DNA of 64,000 nucleotides, taken from Candidatus Zixiibacteriota bacterium (GTDB lineage Bacteria; Zixibacteria; MSB-5A5; GN15; FEB-12). Location of the stretch: positions 1 to 64,000 of the forward strand of contig JAJRXM010000036.1 of assembly GCA_024276275.1 (NCBI GenBank). Reading direction: 5' to 3'. Position 1 is the first letter of the stretch. Each line of letters opens with the position of its first letter. Made by a program: the position numbers and the translations under genes. Positions 40,245 through 50,529 of this stretch are shown piece after piece. Under the pieces are notes generated by a model. It had not been told where the DNA came from, ran no database searches, and worked only from the letters and a program-made list of their open reading frames with translations.

Positions 40245-42386
40245 TTAATCAGAACTTGATTCAACTCCCTTTGCACGATGTACCGAAATCACGCCCCGTA
40301 TTTTCTTAACTTTATCGAGTATTCTATTTAAGTGCGACAGCGAAGAAACTTCTACAATAAATTTCCCCATTGCAGTCGTGTCTTGAGTTTTCATTTCAGC
40401 AGCCCGTACGTTGGTGTCTGCATCGGCAATTGCCTGAGTAATATCTCGAAGCATATTTTTTCTATCTTCGACAATAATCTTGAGCTGTACAATAAATGAT
40501 TGCCCCTTAGCAGTATCCCAGGTAACATCAATTTTTCTTTCAGGATTTATAGAATATAAATGATTTGCCGAACTACAATCAGACCGATGAATTGTAACAC
40601 CTCTCCCCCTACTTATAAAACCAATAATTTCTTCACCGGGTACAGGTTGACAACACCCCGCAAAACGAAACATCATATTATCCATACCGTATACTTTGAT
40701 ACCTTTTGAGCCACGAATACGGTCGATGACTTTATCAACAAAACCGATTTCAGGTGCTTTTTTATCGGGCAGTATCAAATCTATAAGTGGTCTTGACGAT
40801 TTAGAACCGTTTCCTATTGCTGCATATAAATCTTCCAGTGTCTTCTTATCAAGCTGTTCGGCATATCCTTGTAAAATTTCGTCAGACGGTAATTTAAATC
40901 TTAGTTCTTTTAGTTTTCTGGCAACAATTTCTTTACCGAGAATTACAGACTGTTCAAACCCTGCTTGCTTCAGCCATTTTTTTATTCTTGTTCGTGCCGA
41001 TGAAGTCTTTACCAGGTTTAGCCAATCATGCGAGGGTGTCCTATTTGGGTTTGTAATAATTTCGACAACATCACCCGATTTTAATTTTGTAGAAAGCGGT
41101 TGTAATCTATCATTTATTTTTGCTCCGGCACAATGAAGTCCTACATCGGTATGAATCTGGAAAGCAAAGTCTAACGGTGTCGAACCCAAGGGTAAATGCA
41201 CTAATTTTTGATTTGGAGTAAATACAAAAATATCTTCAGAAAACAAATCAATTTTTAGGTATTCCATAAAATCAGATGGGTTAGTCATCTCTTTTTGCCA
41301 TTCCAAAACATCTCTCAGCCAAATCATTTGCCTGTCGGATTTACTCATCTGCTGCTTACCTTCTTTATAAAGCCAATGAGCAGCAATACCGTTTTCAGCT
41401 ATGTAGTGCATCCGGTGAGTTCTGATTTGAATCTCAATCATTTTATTTTGAGGTCCAAATACTGTAGTATGCAACGAACTATACCCGTTCGGTTTTGGAT
41501 TAGCTATATAATCATGAAACCTATCAGGTACAGGTTTCCATAATGAGTGTAAAATACCCATAGCATGGTAACAATCACGTTCTGAATTTACAATAACCCG
41601 AATAGCAAAGAGGTCATAGATTTCCTCATAAGGAACTTTTCTAATTCGTATTTTTCTATATATAGAATCAAAATGTTTAGCTCGCCCATAAACTTCAGCT
41701 TTTATATTATCTTTAACCAGAGCTTCTTTTACAGGAGTAATAAACGCCGCCACATACGCTTCACGTTCTTCTTTCCTCTCGTCCACTCGATTCATGATGT
41801 TATGATATACGTCTGACTCTAAATACTTTAAAGATAAATCTTCAAGCTCTACTTTAACCTTATTTATACCAAAGCGATGAGCCAGCGGGCAATAGATATC
41901 TCTCGTTTCTTGAGCAATTCTCTTTTGTTTTTCTACAGGAAGATGTTCCAAAGTACGCATATTGTGTAGTCTGTCAGCAAGCTTCATTAAGATTACACGA
42001 ATATCTTTAGCCATAGATAACAGCATCTTTCGAAAATACTCAACCTGTTGCTCTTCTCTGGAGCCATATTTCATTGCTCCAATTTTTGTTACTCCGTCAA
42101 CAAGCTCTGCTATCTCATCATCAAACTCTATTCTAAGATCCTCAATCGTAACATCGGTATCTTCTACAACATCATGTACCAAACCTGCTGCGATAGTAGT
42201 TGAATCCATATGCTGTTCTGCCAATATAAATGCAACTTCTAAGCAATGCTCAACATACGGTTCACCGGATTTACGCATTTGTCCCTGATGGGCTTGATTA
42301 GAAAACTCGTACGCTTTTCTAATAAGAGGAATATTTACATTTGCATTAAATGCTTCAATACGTATTATAAATTCGGCAAGGTTCAT
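40245..42386 (-). CDS. RelA/SpoT bifunctional (p)ppGpp synthetase/hydrolase
   Basis: HD domain AAGLVHDVVEDTDV, synthetase IYDLFAIRVIV / NPKPNGYSSLHTTVFGP, TGS and ACT domains. Confidence 0.95.
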   Translation of the reverse strand: MNLAEFIIRIEAFNANVNIPLIRKAYEFSNQAHQGQMRKSGEPYVEHCLEVAFILAEQHMDSTTIAAGLVHDVVEDTDVTIEDLRIEFDDEIAELVDGVTKIGAMKYGSREEQQVEYFRKMLLSMAKDIRVILMKLADRLHNMRTLEHLPVEKQKRIAQETRDIYCPLAHRFGINKVKVELEDLSLKYLESDVYHNIMNRVDERKEEREAYVAAFITPVKEALVKDNIKAEVYGRAKHFDSIYRKIRIRKVPYEEIYDLFAIRVIVNSERDCYHAMGILHSLWKPVPDRFHDYIANPKPNGYSSLHTTVFGPQNKMIEIQIRTHRMHYIAENGIAAHWLYKEGKQQMSKSDRQMIWLRDVLEWQKEMTNPSDFMEYLKIDLFSEDIFVFTPNQKLVHLPLGSTPLDFAFQIHTDVGLHCAGAKINDRLQPLSTKLKSGDVVEIITNPNRTPSHDWLNLVKTSSARTRIKKWLKQAGFEQSVILGKEIVARKLKELRFKLPSDEILQGYAEQLDKKTLEDLYAAIGNGSKSSRPLIDLILPDKKAPEIGFVDKVIDRIRGSKGIKVYGMDNMMFRFAGCCQPVPGEEIIGFISRGRGVTIHRSDCSSANHLYSINPERKIDVTWDTAKGQSFIVQLKIIVEDRKNMLRDITQAIADADTNVRAAEMKTQDTTAMGKFIVEVSSLSHLNRILDKVKKIRGVISVHRAKGVESSSD

Positions 42387-42388
42387 AT

Positions 42389-43420
42389 TTATTCGCTTAA
42401 TATCTTTAAAATACTTTTGACAACTTCATCAGGTTCAATTTTTTCCATACAATTACATTTACCTTTTGCACAGAGACATTCGACCTTTGGCTGTAAAACG
42501 ATATGACCTTTACCTAACGGTCCCCATCTGGTAGGAGACATAGATTTTTTACTGGGATATAGCCCTACTGTCTTAGTGCCTACTGCTACTGCTAAGTGAA
42601 GAGGTCCTGTTGAATTTGCAACTACGACTTTAGCCAGTGAAAGCACAGCCGCCAAAGAACGTAAATCGGTGTTACCGGTTATTTTATTTAAATCCGGAAA
42701 GCCCATCGTATTCGAAAGGGTATCAAACAAGTCACCTTCTTTGTCAGAACCTGACACAACAACGCCCTTCCCTTGTTTTTCTAGTTTTTTATACAACTGA
42801 ATAAATCGTTTCGATGACCATACTTCGGCTGAACCACCTGACCCGGGATGTAAAACTATAAAGTCATCTTTGATACCGGCATTTTGAAGTATTTTCTTGG
42901 CACTTGCTATATCTTTATCAGTTAGATACACCTTTGGAATAGTTTCAACTACGCCGTCTTTAAAAAATGACATAAAGTCTAAATTATATTTTGATTCATG
43001 TTTAATATTTTTCTTTCTGCTATGCAGAAGTCTTGTATTAAAAAATATTGAATGAAAACGTCCGGCAGTTCCTATTCGTAATGGAATTTCCGCCTTGTAG
43101 TACAGCCTGGATATCTGCCTTTCGGGATATAACACAATAACAATTTTGTATTTCTCTTTTACTATTTTTTGCAATAAATCTTTTCGGTACAGATTGTTTG
43201 TAAATAGCTGGTCATTTTGGACTCGTAATATTTTGTTGATAGAATCATTATGTTCCAGTATAGGTGATGCATACAATGATGCTATAACATCTACTTTTAC
43301 GTTTGGATATCTTGTTTTAAAAGATTCGATAAACGGTAAAGCTAACACAAGATCGCCTAGCTTATCTGTTCTGCTTATCAGAACTTTATCGCCATCTTGT
43401 AACTGTATCGGTTTGTTCAT
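42389..43420 (-). CDS. Glycosyltransferase family 9 (heptosyltransferase-like)
   Basis: LISRTDKLGDLVLALPFIE; VLHPGSGGSAEVWSSKRF; VVANSTGPLHLAVAVGTKTVGLYPS. Confidence 0.9.
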   Translation of the reverse strand: MNKPIQLQDGDKVLISRTDKLGDLVLALPFIESFKTRYPNVKVDVIASLYASPILEHNDSINKILRVQNDQLFTNNLYRKDLLQKIVKEKYKIVIVLYPERQISRLYYKAEIPLRIGTAGRFHSIFFNTRLLHSRKKNIKHESKYNLDFMSFFKDGVVETIPKVYLTDKDIASAKKILQNAGIKDDFIVLHPGSGGSAEVWSSKRFIQLYKKLEKQGKGVVVSGSDKEGDLFDTLSNTMGFPDLNKITGNTDLRSLAAVLSLAKVVVANSTGPLHLAVAVGTKTVGLYPSKKSMSPTRWGPLGKGHIVLQPKVECLCAKGKCNCMEKIEPDEVVKSILKILSE

Positions 43421-44181
43421 TTATGTCGGTCTTTCCTTTTCATTAATTCGCGTAATTTAGCATATTTTACCATAACAGCAATAGCAGAGAGAAAAGAAAT
43501 TAAAAAACCTTCAATTCCATCTAGAAACCCTTTTTTAAGAACATAATGCTTAATAAACGATGCTACCGGTTTTATAAAGATAGTAAAGAAACCTGCTTTT
43601 TTACCTTTTGCAAGTAAATCTTCAGCTCCCATTCGGGTGTAGATATTAAATTTTCGAAAATACTCATCCAAAGTCGGATAGCTGTAATGTAATAAATCAC
43701 TTTTTAGATATTCTTTTTGTCCCGAAACTTCAACTGCCTCGTGAACCACATTGCTATTAAATCCGCCCTTTGTTTTATCAAATAATCTGAGTACATAATC
43801 GGGATACCAATTTGAATGGTTTATCCATCGCCCCATAAAGTTCGTTTTTCTCGGTATTAAATATCCGTCAGCAATATCAGTTTGCGATAATACAGCTTTT
43901 ATTTCATTAGCAAGCGTAGTAGACACCTCTTCATCAGCGTCGATAGATAAAATCCAATCATGCGAGGAATGCTTGACCCCTTCCTGTTTGGCGGGACCGT
44001 AACCTCTCCAGAGAGGAGAATAAATTTTAGCATCATATTCTTCAGCTATTTTGATAGTATCATCTTCCGATTGCGAATCAACAATAATGATTTCATCAAC
44101 CCACTTAACAGATTCTAAACATCTACGGATATTTTTCTCTTCATTTTTAGTTATGACAACAACCGAGATTTTTTTCATCAC
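43417..44181 (-). CDS. Glycosyltransferase family 2 (LPS core type)
   Basis: ISVVVITKNEEKNIRRCLESVKWVDEIIIVDSQSEDDTIKIA; WILSIDADEEVS. Confidence 0.92.
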   Translation of the reverse strand: MMKKISVVVITKNEEKNIRRCLESVKWVDEIIIVDSQSEDDTIKIAEEYDAKIYSPLWRGYGPAKQEGVKHSSHDWILSIDADEEVSTTLANEIKAVLSQTDIADGYLIPRKTNFMGRWINHSNWYPDYVLRLFDKTKGGFNSNVVHEAVEVSGQKEYLKSDLLHYSYPTLDEYFRKFNIYTRMGAEDLLAKGKKAGFFTIFIKPVASFIKHYVLKKGFLDGIEGFLISFLSAIAVMVKYAKLRELMKRKDRHK

Positions 44182-45287
44182 TGAACCGTCTTTCCTGACT
44201 CGACAAGAGCTTTAAAAGTATCCATCACCTGCTTTACTGTTATGTCAAAGATATTATCATCATTTGACGAAACAACAGCTCCGATTTCTTGATCGTACGG
44301 TCTCCAAAGCATAAAATTTTTCATAAATTTGCTATAGAAACCGATAACGGGAACATTAAATGAGCGTGCAATATGAACAAGCGATGTATCAGGAGTAATT
44401 AGTACATCAAGATATTTTATAAGAGCGGCAACCGAGGTTAAATTCAGGTTTTCAGGAATAATATGAACATCAGATGAAACAGCACTTTGTAGTGATTCAG
44501 CTCTCTCACGTTCATCGGGTGTTGTAAATAAAAGAATTCTATAATCGTTATTGTATTCTTGTATCTGCTTAAGCAGTTCTATTGATTTTTCTTTTGCCCA
44601 AATTCGTGTTGGAGCTCCTGCAGAAAGATTGTATCCGATTATTTTTGTATCCGGAGTTTTCTTCAATGATTGAACAGTAGTTTCTGCAAATTCTATCTCC
44701 TGCTTTGATAAATAAGGTTCTGCATAACCTGACTCTTTTGCACTGTCAATTCCGAAAGCATCGAGAATTTTTAGAGTGTTTTCAATAATATGGTTCTTGT
44801 TATCAGTACGGTACAAATAATTGTAATCATAATACATTTTATGTTTTGTTTTACCAATTCCGATTCGTGGTTTACCAGGAGCCGACAGTTGTGACAAAAA
44901 TAAAGCAGTAACCGAGTCATCACCTATCATATCAACAACGCAGTCATATTTTTCATTTCGCATTTTGCGTAATGTTTTAAAATCTTTAATCGGATTTTTG
45001 AGATACATATATATTTGTGAAAAACGTTTGTCATTTTCAATAATAGCTCTATTACGAGGTGAGCCGAGTATTGCTATTTTGATATGCGGGAAATGTCTTT
45101 TTAATCCGTCAAACACCGGAAATGAAATAACCATATCTCCTAGTTTTTCAGGACGTAAAAATAGAACTTTCTCTAATTTGTTTCCGTCTATCGGACTAAA
45201 CTCATTTTGCCCCCGTTTAAAAAACAGTTTAAACAAATTAAAAACCATCGCTTTAAATTTATGTTCAAGAGGTTTCAGGGCATCCAC
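44178..45287 (-). CDS. Glycosyltransferase family 9
   Basis: VLFLRPEKLGDMVISFPVFDGLKRHFP; NLSAGAPTRIWAKEKS; LITPDTSLVHIARSFNVPVIGFYS. Confidence 0.9.
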   Translation of the reverse strand: MDALKPLEHKFKAMVFNLFKLFFKRGQNEFSPIDGNKLEKVLFLRPEKLGDMVISFPVFDGLKRHFPHIKIAILGSPRNRAIIENDKRFSQIYMYLKNPIKDFKTLRKMRNEKYDCVVDMIGDDSVTALFLSQLSAPGKPRIGIGKTKHKMYYDYNYLYRTDNKNHIIENTLKILDAFGIDSAKESGYAEPYLSKQEIEFAETTVQSLKKTPDTKIIGYNLSAGAPTRIWAKEKSIELLKQIQEYNNDYRILLFTTPDERERAESLQSAVSSDVHIIPENLNLTSVAALIKYLDVLITPDTSLVHIARSFNVPVIGFYSKFMKNFMLWRPYDQEIGAVVSSNDDNIFDITVKQVMDTFKALVESGKTVQ

Positions 45288-46414
45288 TAATTTGTCTCCG
45301 ACACATTTTGGTCATGTAAAGAGAAAAAACAGTTTTCAATTTTATCTATCATAGCAGACATTTGAAAAAACTCTTCATATCTTTTTCTGCTATTCTCCGC
45401 CATAACAGTAAACTGTTTTCTATCTTGTAAAAGTTTCAAAACAGCATCCGATAGTTTTTGAGCATCACACGGTGATACCAAGACAGCATTGTATCCTTCT
45501 TTAACAACTTCGGGGATACCTCCAACATTTGATGCGACCACGGGTAGCGATGCTCTCATCCCTTCTAAAATTGCAATACCGAACGGTTCGACTCTGGAGG
45601 GGTGAATCATTAAATCTGCACCGAAAAGTTCTGTATCTATATTATCAAGCATTCCCGCAAAGATAAAATACTTTTCTAAATCAAATTTAGATATTCGGTT
45701 TTCAAGCATTTCTTTTAAAGGTCCGTCACCTAAAAATAAAAACCGCAGTTTCGGAAACTCTTCCACAAGAGACTTAGCTGCTTCTATCAAAAATTCATGC
45801 CCCTTTTGTTCTACAAATCGACCGGATGTAACCGCAATAATTGAATCATCAGGTAATGAGTATCTGCTCAACAGTTCTTTACGGGCATCGAGTTTACTGG
45901 AATAAGGAGTATTATCTTCAATAGAGATAGGTATAACATCGGTGATTTCTTTACTTATATATCCCAGCTCAGTAATTTCATTTTTTAATGATTGCGACGG
46001 TGTGATAACTCGGTCTATTAACTTCGGTGTCAGAAATTTATGAATGAATGTATCTTTAGTTATATTTAACCCGACCGACCAGACAATTTTACTGTTTCCG
46101 CTTATACGAGCTGCCAGCCCGCCGAGCCTGATATCTTTATTAAAATTAACCGATAAAATATCAATTTTATTTTTGTCTAAATAATTTTTAATTTTTGAAA
46201 TAGTTGACGGGTTAAAATCTCCTGAAATATCAAGAGTCAGTTGTTGTATATTTTTATACGGTTCAGCAGCACGTTTTAAAAAATATGAATCTGTTCGTCC
46301 GATAAGTGTTATCTTATGATTTCGCTTGGCAAGTCCGACTGCTGCTAAACGAATCCATTCCTCCATACCTCCGTACGTTTCTTTGTCTATCGAGTTTAAA
46401 AAGGCTATATTCAT
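45287..46414 (-). CDS. Glycosyltransferase family 4
   Basis: GRFVEQKGHEFLIEAAKSL; FLGDGPLKEMLE; MIHPSRVEPFGIAILEGMRASLPVVASNVGGIPEVV. Confidence 0.92.
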   Translation of the reverse strand: MNIAFLNSIDKETYGGMEEWIRLAAVGLAKRNHKITLIGRTDSYFLKRAAEPYKNIQQLTLDISGDFNPSTISKIKNYLDKNKIDILSVNFNKDIRLGGLAARISGNSKIVWSVGLNITKDTFIHKFLTPKLIDRVITPSQSLKNEITELGYISKEITDVIPISIEDNTPYSSKLDARKELLSRYSLPDDSIIAVTSGRFVEQKGHEFLIEAAKSLVEEFPKLRFLFLGDGPLKEMLENRISKFDLEKYFIFAGMLDNIDTELFGADLMIHPSRVEPFGIAILEGMRASLPVVASNVGGIPEVVKEGYNAVLVSPCDAQKLSDAVLKLLQDRKQFTVMAENSRKRYEEFFQMSAMIDKIENCFFSLHDQNVSETN

Positions 46415-48318
46415 TTATCCTCCCTAAACTGCATCGAATGAAGACGGTTATACAAACCGTTATTTTTTATAAGAGTTTCGTGACTCCCTTGTTCAACAAT
46501 TTGACCTTTATCAATAACCAAAATACGATTCGCATTCTTAATAGTAGAAAGACGATGTGCGATAACTAGCGAAGTACGGTTCTGCATCAGCCTGTCGATT
46601 GCTTCTTGCACCAGCATTTCAGATTCTGTATCAAGTGCCGAGGTTGCCTCATCAAATATCAATATCTGAGGATTTTTCAGCAAAGCTCTTGCAATTGCAA
46701 TCCGTTGTCTTTGTCCGCCTGATAATTTTATACCTCGATTACCGACCTCTGTTTCATATTTATCTTTGAACTGTTCGATAAACTGATGAGCGTTTGCCAT
46801 AGTAGCCGCATCGACAACATCCTCAATCAAAGCATCTTCCATTCCGTAAGCAATATTATTAAAAATAGTATCATTAAACAGATATATTTCCTGAGTTACA
46901 ATACCCATTAAAGAACGAAGTGACTGCAAAGAGATATCTTTGATATTTATACCGTCAATAGAAATCTCTCCTTTTTGCGGATCATAAAAACGCGGCATCA
47001 AATCTAACAGAGTTGACTTCCCACCGCCCGAAGGACCGACAAAGGCGATAACCTCCCCCTGCTTCACTTCAAATGAAACAGAATCAAGAACTTTTTCATC
47101 TTCGATATAATTAAAACAGACATCTTTATATGAGATATTGTTTTCTAATCTCTGAATTTCTATTGCTTGCGGAGCATCTACAATTTTCTCTTTACTATCC
47201 AATACTTCAAATACTCTTTCAGCAGCAGCCATCCCCTCTTGAATTTTAATATGAATCTGAGAGAGTGATTTTACAGGTTTAATCAATTGCAACATGGCAA
47301 GCAGGTAGGTCATAAAATCGCCGGCATCTAAATCACCTTTGGAATCTATAATATCATTTCCAGCATAGAGCAGAATAACAACACCTGCAAGAGTTGCCAA
47401 AGTATCATTTATAGGTGATGCAAGATGTCTAATACGGGTCATTCTGAGCAGAGATTTAAAATAGTCATAGGTTGCGGCAAAGAATTTTTTAATCTCGAAA
47501 TTTTCCATTGAAAAAGCTTTGACAATGCGGACATTATTTACCGCTTCTTCAAGTACCGAATTTACATCGGACATCTTCTCTTGGGAACGTTCAGAATACT
47601 TTCTCAGTTTTTTGCCGATAAACCAGATAAATCCAAAAACAACCGGAAGGATTATCATTGTAATCAGAGTCAGTTTCCATGAGAGTATTAATAAAAAAGA
47701 AAAGAAGACAAAAACCAAAATCGAATCGGTTACTAATCTGTTAAATCCAATATCAACCGCCTCGTTTAAAACCATAACATCGTTTGTTACTCTTGAAATC
47801 ACAGAACCGGTACGACGGCTATGGTAATAATCAAGAGACAGACGTTGATATTTTTCAAACAACTTGTTCCGAAAAGACCTGATAACTGATTGCTGAACAT
47901 ATGCCATAAAAAATCCTTGAAAATAGAGAAATAGATTTTTTGCTATAACAACAATAAGAATTACCCAGCAGAATTTAAACAAGGTATCTTTGCGGGTCTC
48001 GGCATAGACTAATTCATTGATAGACTCTTTCATGCCTTCTTTAATAGAAAGAGCAAAATCTGAGACCTTAGTAAAAAAACCTGAATCTTGTACCTGAGCA
48101 TTTGATTCAGTCACCGTCTGCGGAACAATATCAGTTACACCGGGAATAGTTTCTACCTGAAATAAGGTCATCAAAAGAGGACCAAACATCCACACGATTA
48201 AACCTGAAAACAGGTCATGGAGTGCTGCCGATGTTGATGCGGTCAGTAATTGTTTCCAATACGGTTTTAATACCGAAAATGTACGACTATATAAATTCAC
48301 ACTTTCCTCTTGGACCAT
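46411..48318 (-). CDS. ABC transporter with fused permease/ATPase domains, MsbA-like
   Basis: VAFVGPSGGGKSTLLDLMPRFYDPQKGEISIDG; KLSGGQRQRIAIARALLKNPQILIFDEATSALD. Confidence 0.93.
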   Translation of the reverse strand: MVQEESVNLYSRTFSVLKPYWKQLLTASTSAALHDLFSGLIVWMFGPLLMTLFQVETIPGVTDIVPQTVTESNAQVQDSGFFTKVSDFALSIKEGMKESINELVYAETRKDTLFKFCWVILIVVIAKNLFLYFQGFFMAYVQQSVIRSFRNKLFEKYQRLSLDYYHSRRTGSVISRVTNDVMVLNEAVDIGFNRLVTDSILVFVFFSFLLILSWKLTLITMIILPVVFGFIWFIGKKLRKYSERSQEKMSDVNSVLEEAVNNVRIVKAFSMENFEIKKFFAATYDYFKSLLRMTRIRHLASPINDTLATLAGVVILLYAGNDIIDSKGDLDAGDFMTYLLAMLQLIKPVKSLSQIHIKIQEGMAAAERVFEVLDSKEKIVDAPQAIEIQRLENNISYKDVCFNYIEDEKVLDSVSFEVKQGEVIAFVGPSGGGKSTLLDLMPRFYDPQKGEISIDGINIKDISLQSLRSLMGIVTQEIYLFNDTIFNNIAYGMEDALIEDVVDAATMANAHQFIEQFKDKYETEVGNRGIKLSGGQRQRIAIARALLKNPQILIFDEATSALDTESEMLVQEAIDRLMQNRTSLVIAHRLSTIKNANRILVIDKGQIVEQGSHETLIKNNGLYNRLHSMQFREDK

Positions 48319-48381
48319 ATCTAAAGTCCGGATTTTTCATTAACAAATCCCTTTGACAAGGAGTAAATCAAATTTATTTTT

Positions 48382-48419
48382 CAAGACCCTTTCCGCCTAG
48401 GCGGACTCAGGGTGACTTG
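48382..48419 (-). repeat. Dispersed intergenic repeat copy 2 with nested palindrome TCCGCC-TA-GGCGGA
   Basis: Minus strand CAAGTCACCCTGAGTCCGCCTAGGCGGAAAGGGTCTTG. Confidence 0.65.
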
Positions 48420-48440
48420 AATAAAACTACTAACAATTCT

Positions 48441-48467
48441 GTCATACTGAGCGGAGTCAAAGTATGC
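48441..48467 (+). repeat. Dispersed intergenic repeat copy 3
   Basis: GTCATACTGAGCGGAGTCAAAGTATGC. Confidence 0.65.
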
Positions 48468-48538
48468 TCAAAAAAGATACATTAGGGATAATATGGTGAA
48501 ATCAGAAACGGAAGTCAACCGACATAAAACGATATAAA

Positions 48539-49219
48539 TTAAGGGATTATACGATTCATAAACGGGGTTATTTCAACCTCAAAACGGGAACGCCGAACTT
48601 TTGAAGTCGGCTTGTATTCCCGCCGATTTCCACGCAATATATTTCCCTCGCCATCGTCAAACATAAATTTGCGAATCCTATACCCTCTTTTTTTAAGGTC
48701 GTATGTAATTTTAATTTTCCAAGAACAGTATGGAAAACTAAGCACATATTGGGGACGTTTTGCGTTAGAACCGATTTTTTCTATATAGATATCTTCACTA
48801 TCAAGAAATTTATCAGGTAGTTCAGAAAAAAGTGACATTATCGGAAACTTAGGTATATCACCCGAACAGTTAAATGATGAAAATAGATTATAAATCGGTT
48901 CGTAGAGATATTCTTTCATTGTCGGAAAAATCATTAAAATCGAATCGTTGTTCATCCACCCTTTTAATGCACCTTTACCTAGATAGCCTTTGCCTCCGAT
49001 TGCAATAACCGAATCAGTTTGGAAGAAAAAGAGTCGAACCGATGTCGGTTTGCCTTTTTGTTTTAACTTGGCATCAAAAAGATATGCTTCAACTTCGATT
49101 TTATCTTTCGGTTGAGCGATTTCCACTTCTTGATTAATCTGTTTATTATAGGTCGCTCCGCATCCTGATATAATTGACAGCGATATAACAAACATGAAAA
49201 GTTGGAATATCTTTTTCAA
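48539..49219 (-). CDS. Lipoprotein of unknown function (DUF4292-like)
   Basis: Lipobox LSIISGCGATYNK; LolA/DUF4292-like pattern. Confidence 0.65.
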   Translation of the reverse strand: MKKIFQLFMFVISLSIISGCGATYNKQINQEVEIAQPKDKIEVEAYLFDAKLKQKGKPTSVRLFFFQTDSVIAIGGKGYLGKGALKGWMNNDSILMIFPTMKEYLYEPIYNLFSSFNCSGDIPKFPIMSLFSELPDKFLDSEDIYIEKIGSNAKRPQYVLSFPYCSWKIKITYDLKKRGYRIRKFMFDDGEGNILRGNRREYKPTSKVRRSRFEVEITPFMNRIIP

Positions 49220-49220
49220 A

Positions 49221-49841
49221 TTAAATCCCTGTTAGCAAACTGACAAAAAATGTAACAATAGGTCCGAGAACTATCCAAAAACCGCCGACTATAATCAGAA
49301 AAATCAAAATAAACGGCGAATATCTTTCCAGTTGGTCAAATGTATTCGAATATTTTTGCGGCATAAGATTTCTTAAAATATGAGAACCGTCAAGAGGGAA
49401 AAGAGGAATCAGATTAAAAAAGCCGAGTGATACATTAATCATAACTGAAAAATAAAGAAACAGATACACTACATCAGGAAGAGGTATACCTAGAAATTGT
49501 AACAACTGAAAAAGAGTACCAAAGATTATTGCTAGTCCAAAATTAGAGAGCGGTCCTGCAGCAGAAATCCATATATCGGCAACTCGGGGGTTACGCAGGT
49601 TAAATGGATTAACAGGAACAGGCTTTGCCCATCCAAAACGAAAACCGGACATAAACATCATAATCGTTCCAAATAAATCTAAATGAGCCATCGGGTTTAA
49701 AGTCAACCGTCCCATATCACGAGCTGTTGTATCACCAAACTTTAAAGCAGTCCAGGCATGAAAATACTCATGGACAGTCAAAGCAAAAAGAATCGCCGGA
49801 GCAGCAATTATCGCACGTCGTATAAATTCAGGTTCAAACAT
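49221..49841 (-). CDS. Site-2 protease family (M50) membrane metalloprotease
   Basis: TVHEYFHAWTALKFGD; NLIPLFPLDGSHIL. Confidence 0.92.
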   Translation of the reverse strand: MFEPEFIRRAIIAAPAILFALTVHEYFHAWTALKFGDTTARDMGRLTLNPMAHLDLFGTIMMFMSGFRFGWAKPVPVNPFNLRNPRVADIWISAAGPLSNFGLAIIFGTLFQLLQFLGIPLPDVVYLFLYFSVMINVSLGFFNLIPLFPLDGSHILRNLMPQKYSNTFDQLERYSPFILIFLIIVGGFWIVLGPIVTFFVSLLTGI

Positions 49842-49928
49842 TCAATTTTTTTCCTTTTTATTTTTATACAATTTTACAAAATCATATCGCTTATACAAGA
49901 TTTAACTGGAAACAGTCACCTAAATCTC

Positions 49929-50507
49929 TTATTTACGTGAAACAGATTTGGAGTTTTTATCATAAAACCGCCAAAGAAGTTCTTTACCGTCAGATATTCC
50001 GATTCTGGTTGTTTGCATTATATCAACTTTCTTGTTACTCCGAGACTCTACATAGAGAAGATTTTTAGTCAGATTGAGCCCGTTCTGTTCTCTAGTAAGT
50101 CCAAATGCTTTACAAAACAGACCGGGTCCTGCCAAAATTTTCGACCTATCTTTTTTATGATTATTTTCAAGTATTATATCGAGACCTTCATCTGGTTCAG
50201 CGGCACGAAGTAAAATTGCCGCGGGAAAATCTTCTTTTTCAGTGACAAAATTCAAACAGTTATACATACCGTAGATTAAATAGATATACGAAAAACCTGC
50301 ACAACCAAACATTATTTCATTCCGTTTTGTCTTCCCTCTTGATGCGTGACAAGCAGGGTCTCCCGTACCTATATATGCCTCGACCTCGACAATACGGGCA
50401 GATATTTTTCCGAGTGGAGAGTTATAGACTATAAATTTCCCCAATATATCGCGTGCAGCATCTACTGTATCTCGGCTATAAAATGAATGTGAAAGTTTGT
50501 TCGGCAA
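49929..50507 (-). CDS. DNA-3-methyladenine glycosylase (AAG/MPG family)
   Basis: VEVEAYIGTGDPACHASRGKTKRNEIMFG; SYIYLIYGMYNCLNFVTE; GPGLFCKAFGLT. Confidence 0.94.
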   Translation of the reverse strand: MPNKLSHSFYSRDTVDAARDILGKFIVYNSPLGKISARIVEVEAYIGTGDPACHASRGKTKRNEIMFGCAGFSYIYLIYGMYNCLNFVTEKEDFPAAILLRAAEPDEGLDIILENNHKKDRSKILAGPGLFCKAFGLTREQNGLNLTKNLLYVESRSNKKVDIMQTTRIGISDGKELLWRFYDKNSKSVSRK

Positions 50508-50529
50508 TTTTAAAACCGCTTATAAAATG

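Noticed and set aside
42389-48318. Novel glycan or defence island
   Set aside because: The GT9/GT2/GT9/GT4 plus MsbA-like ABC order is a standard LPS-core/lipid A export neighbourhood; no defence genes.
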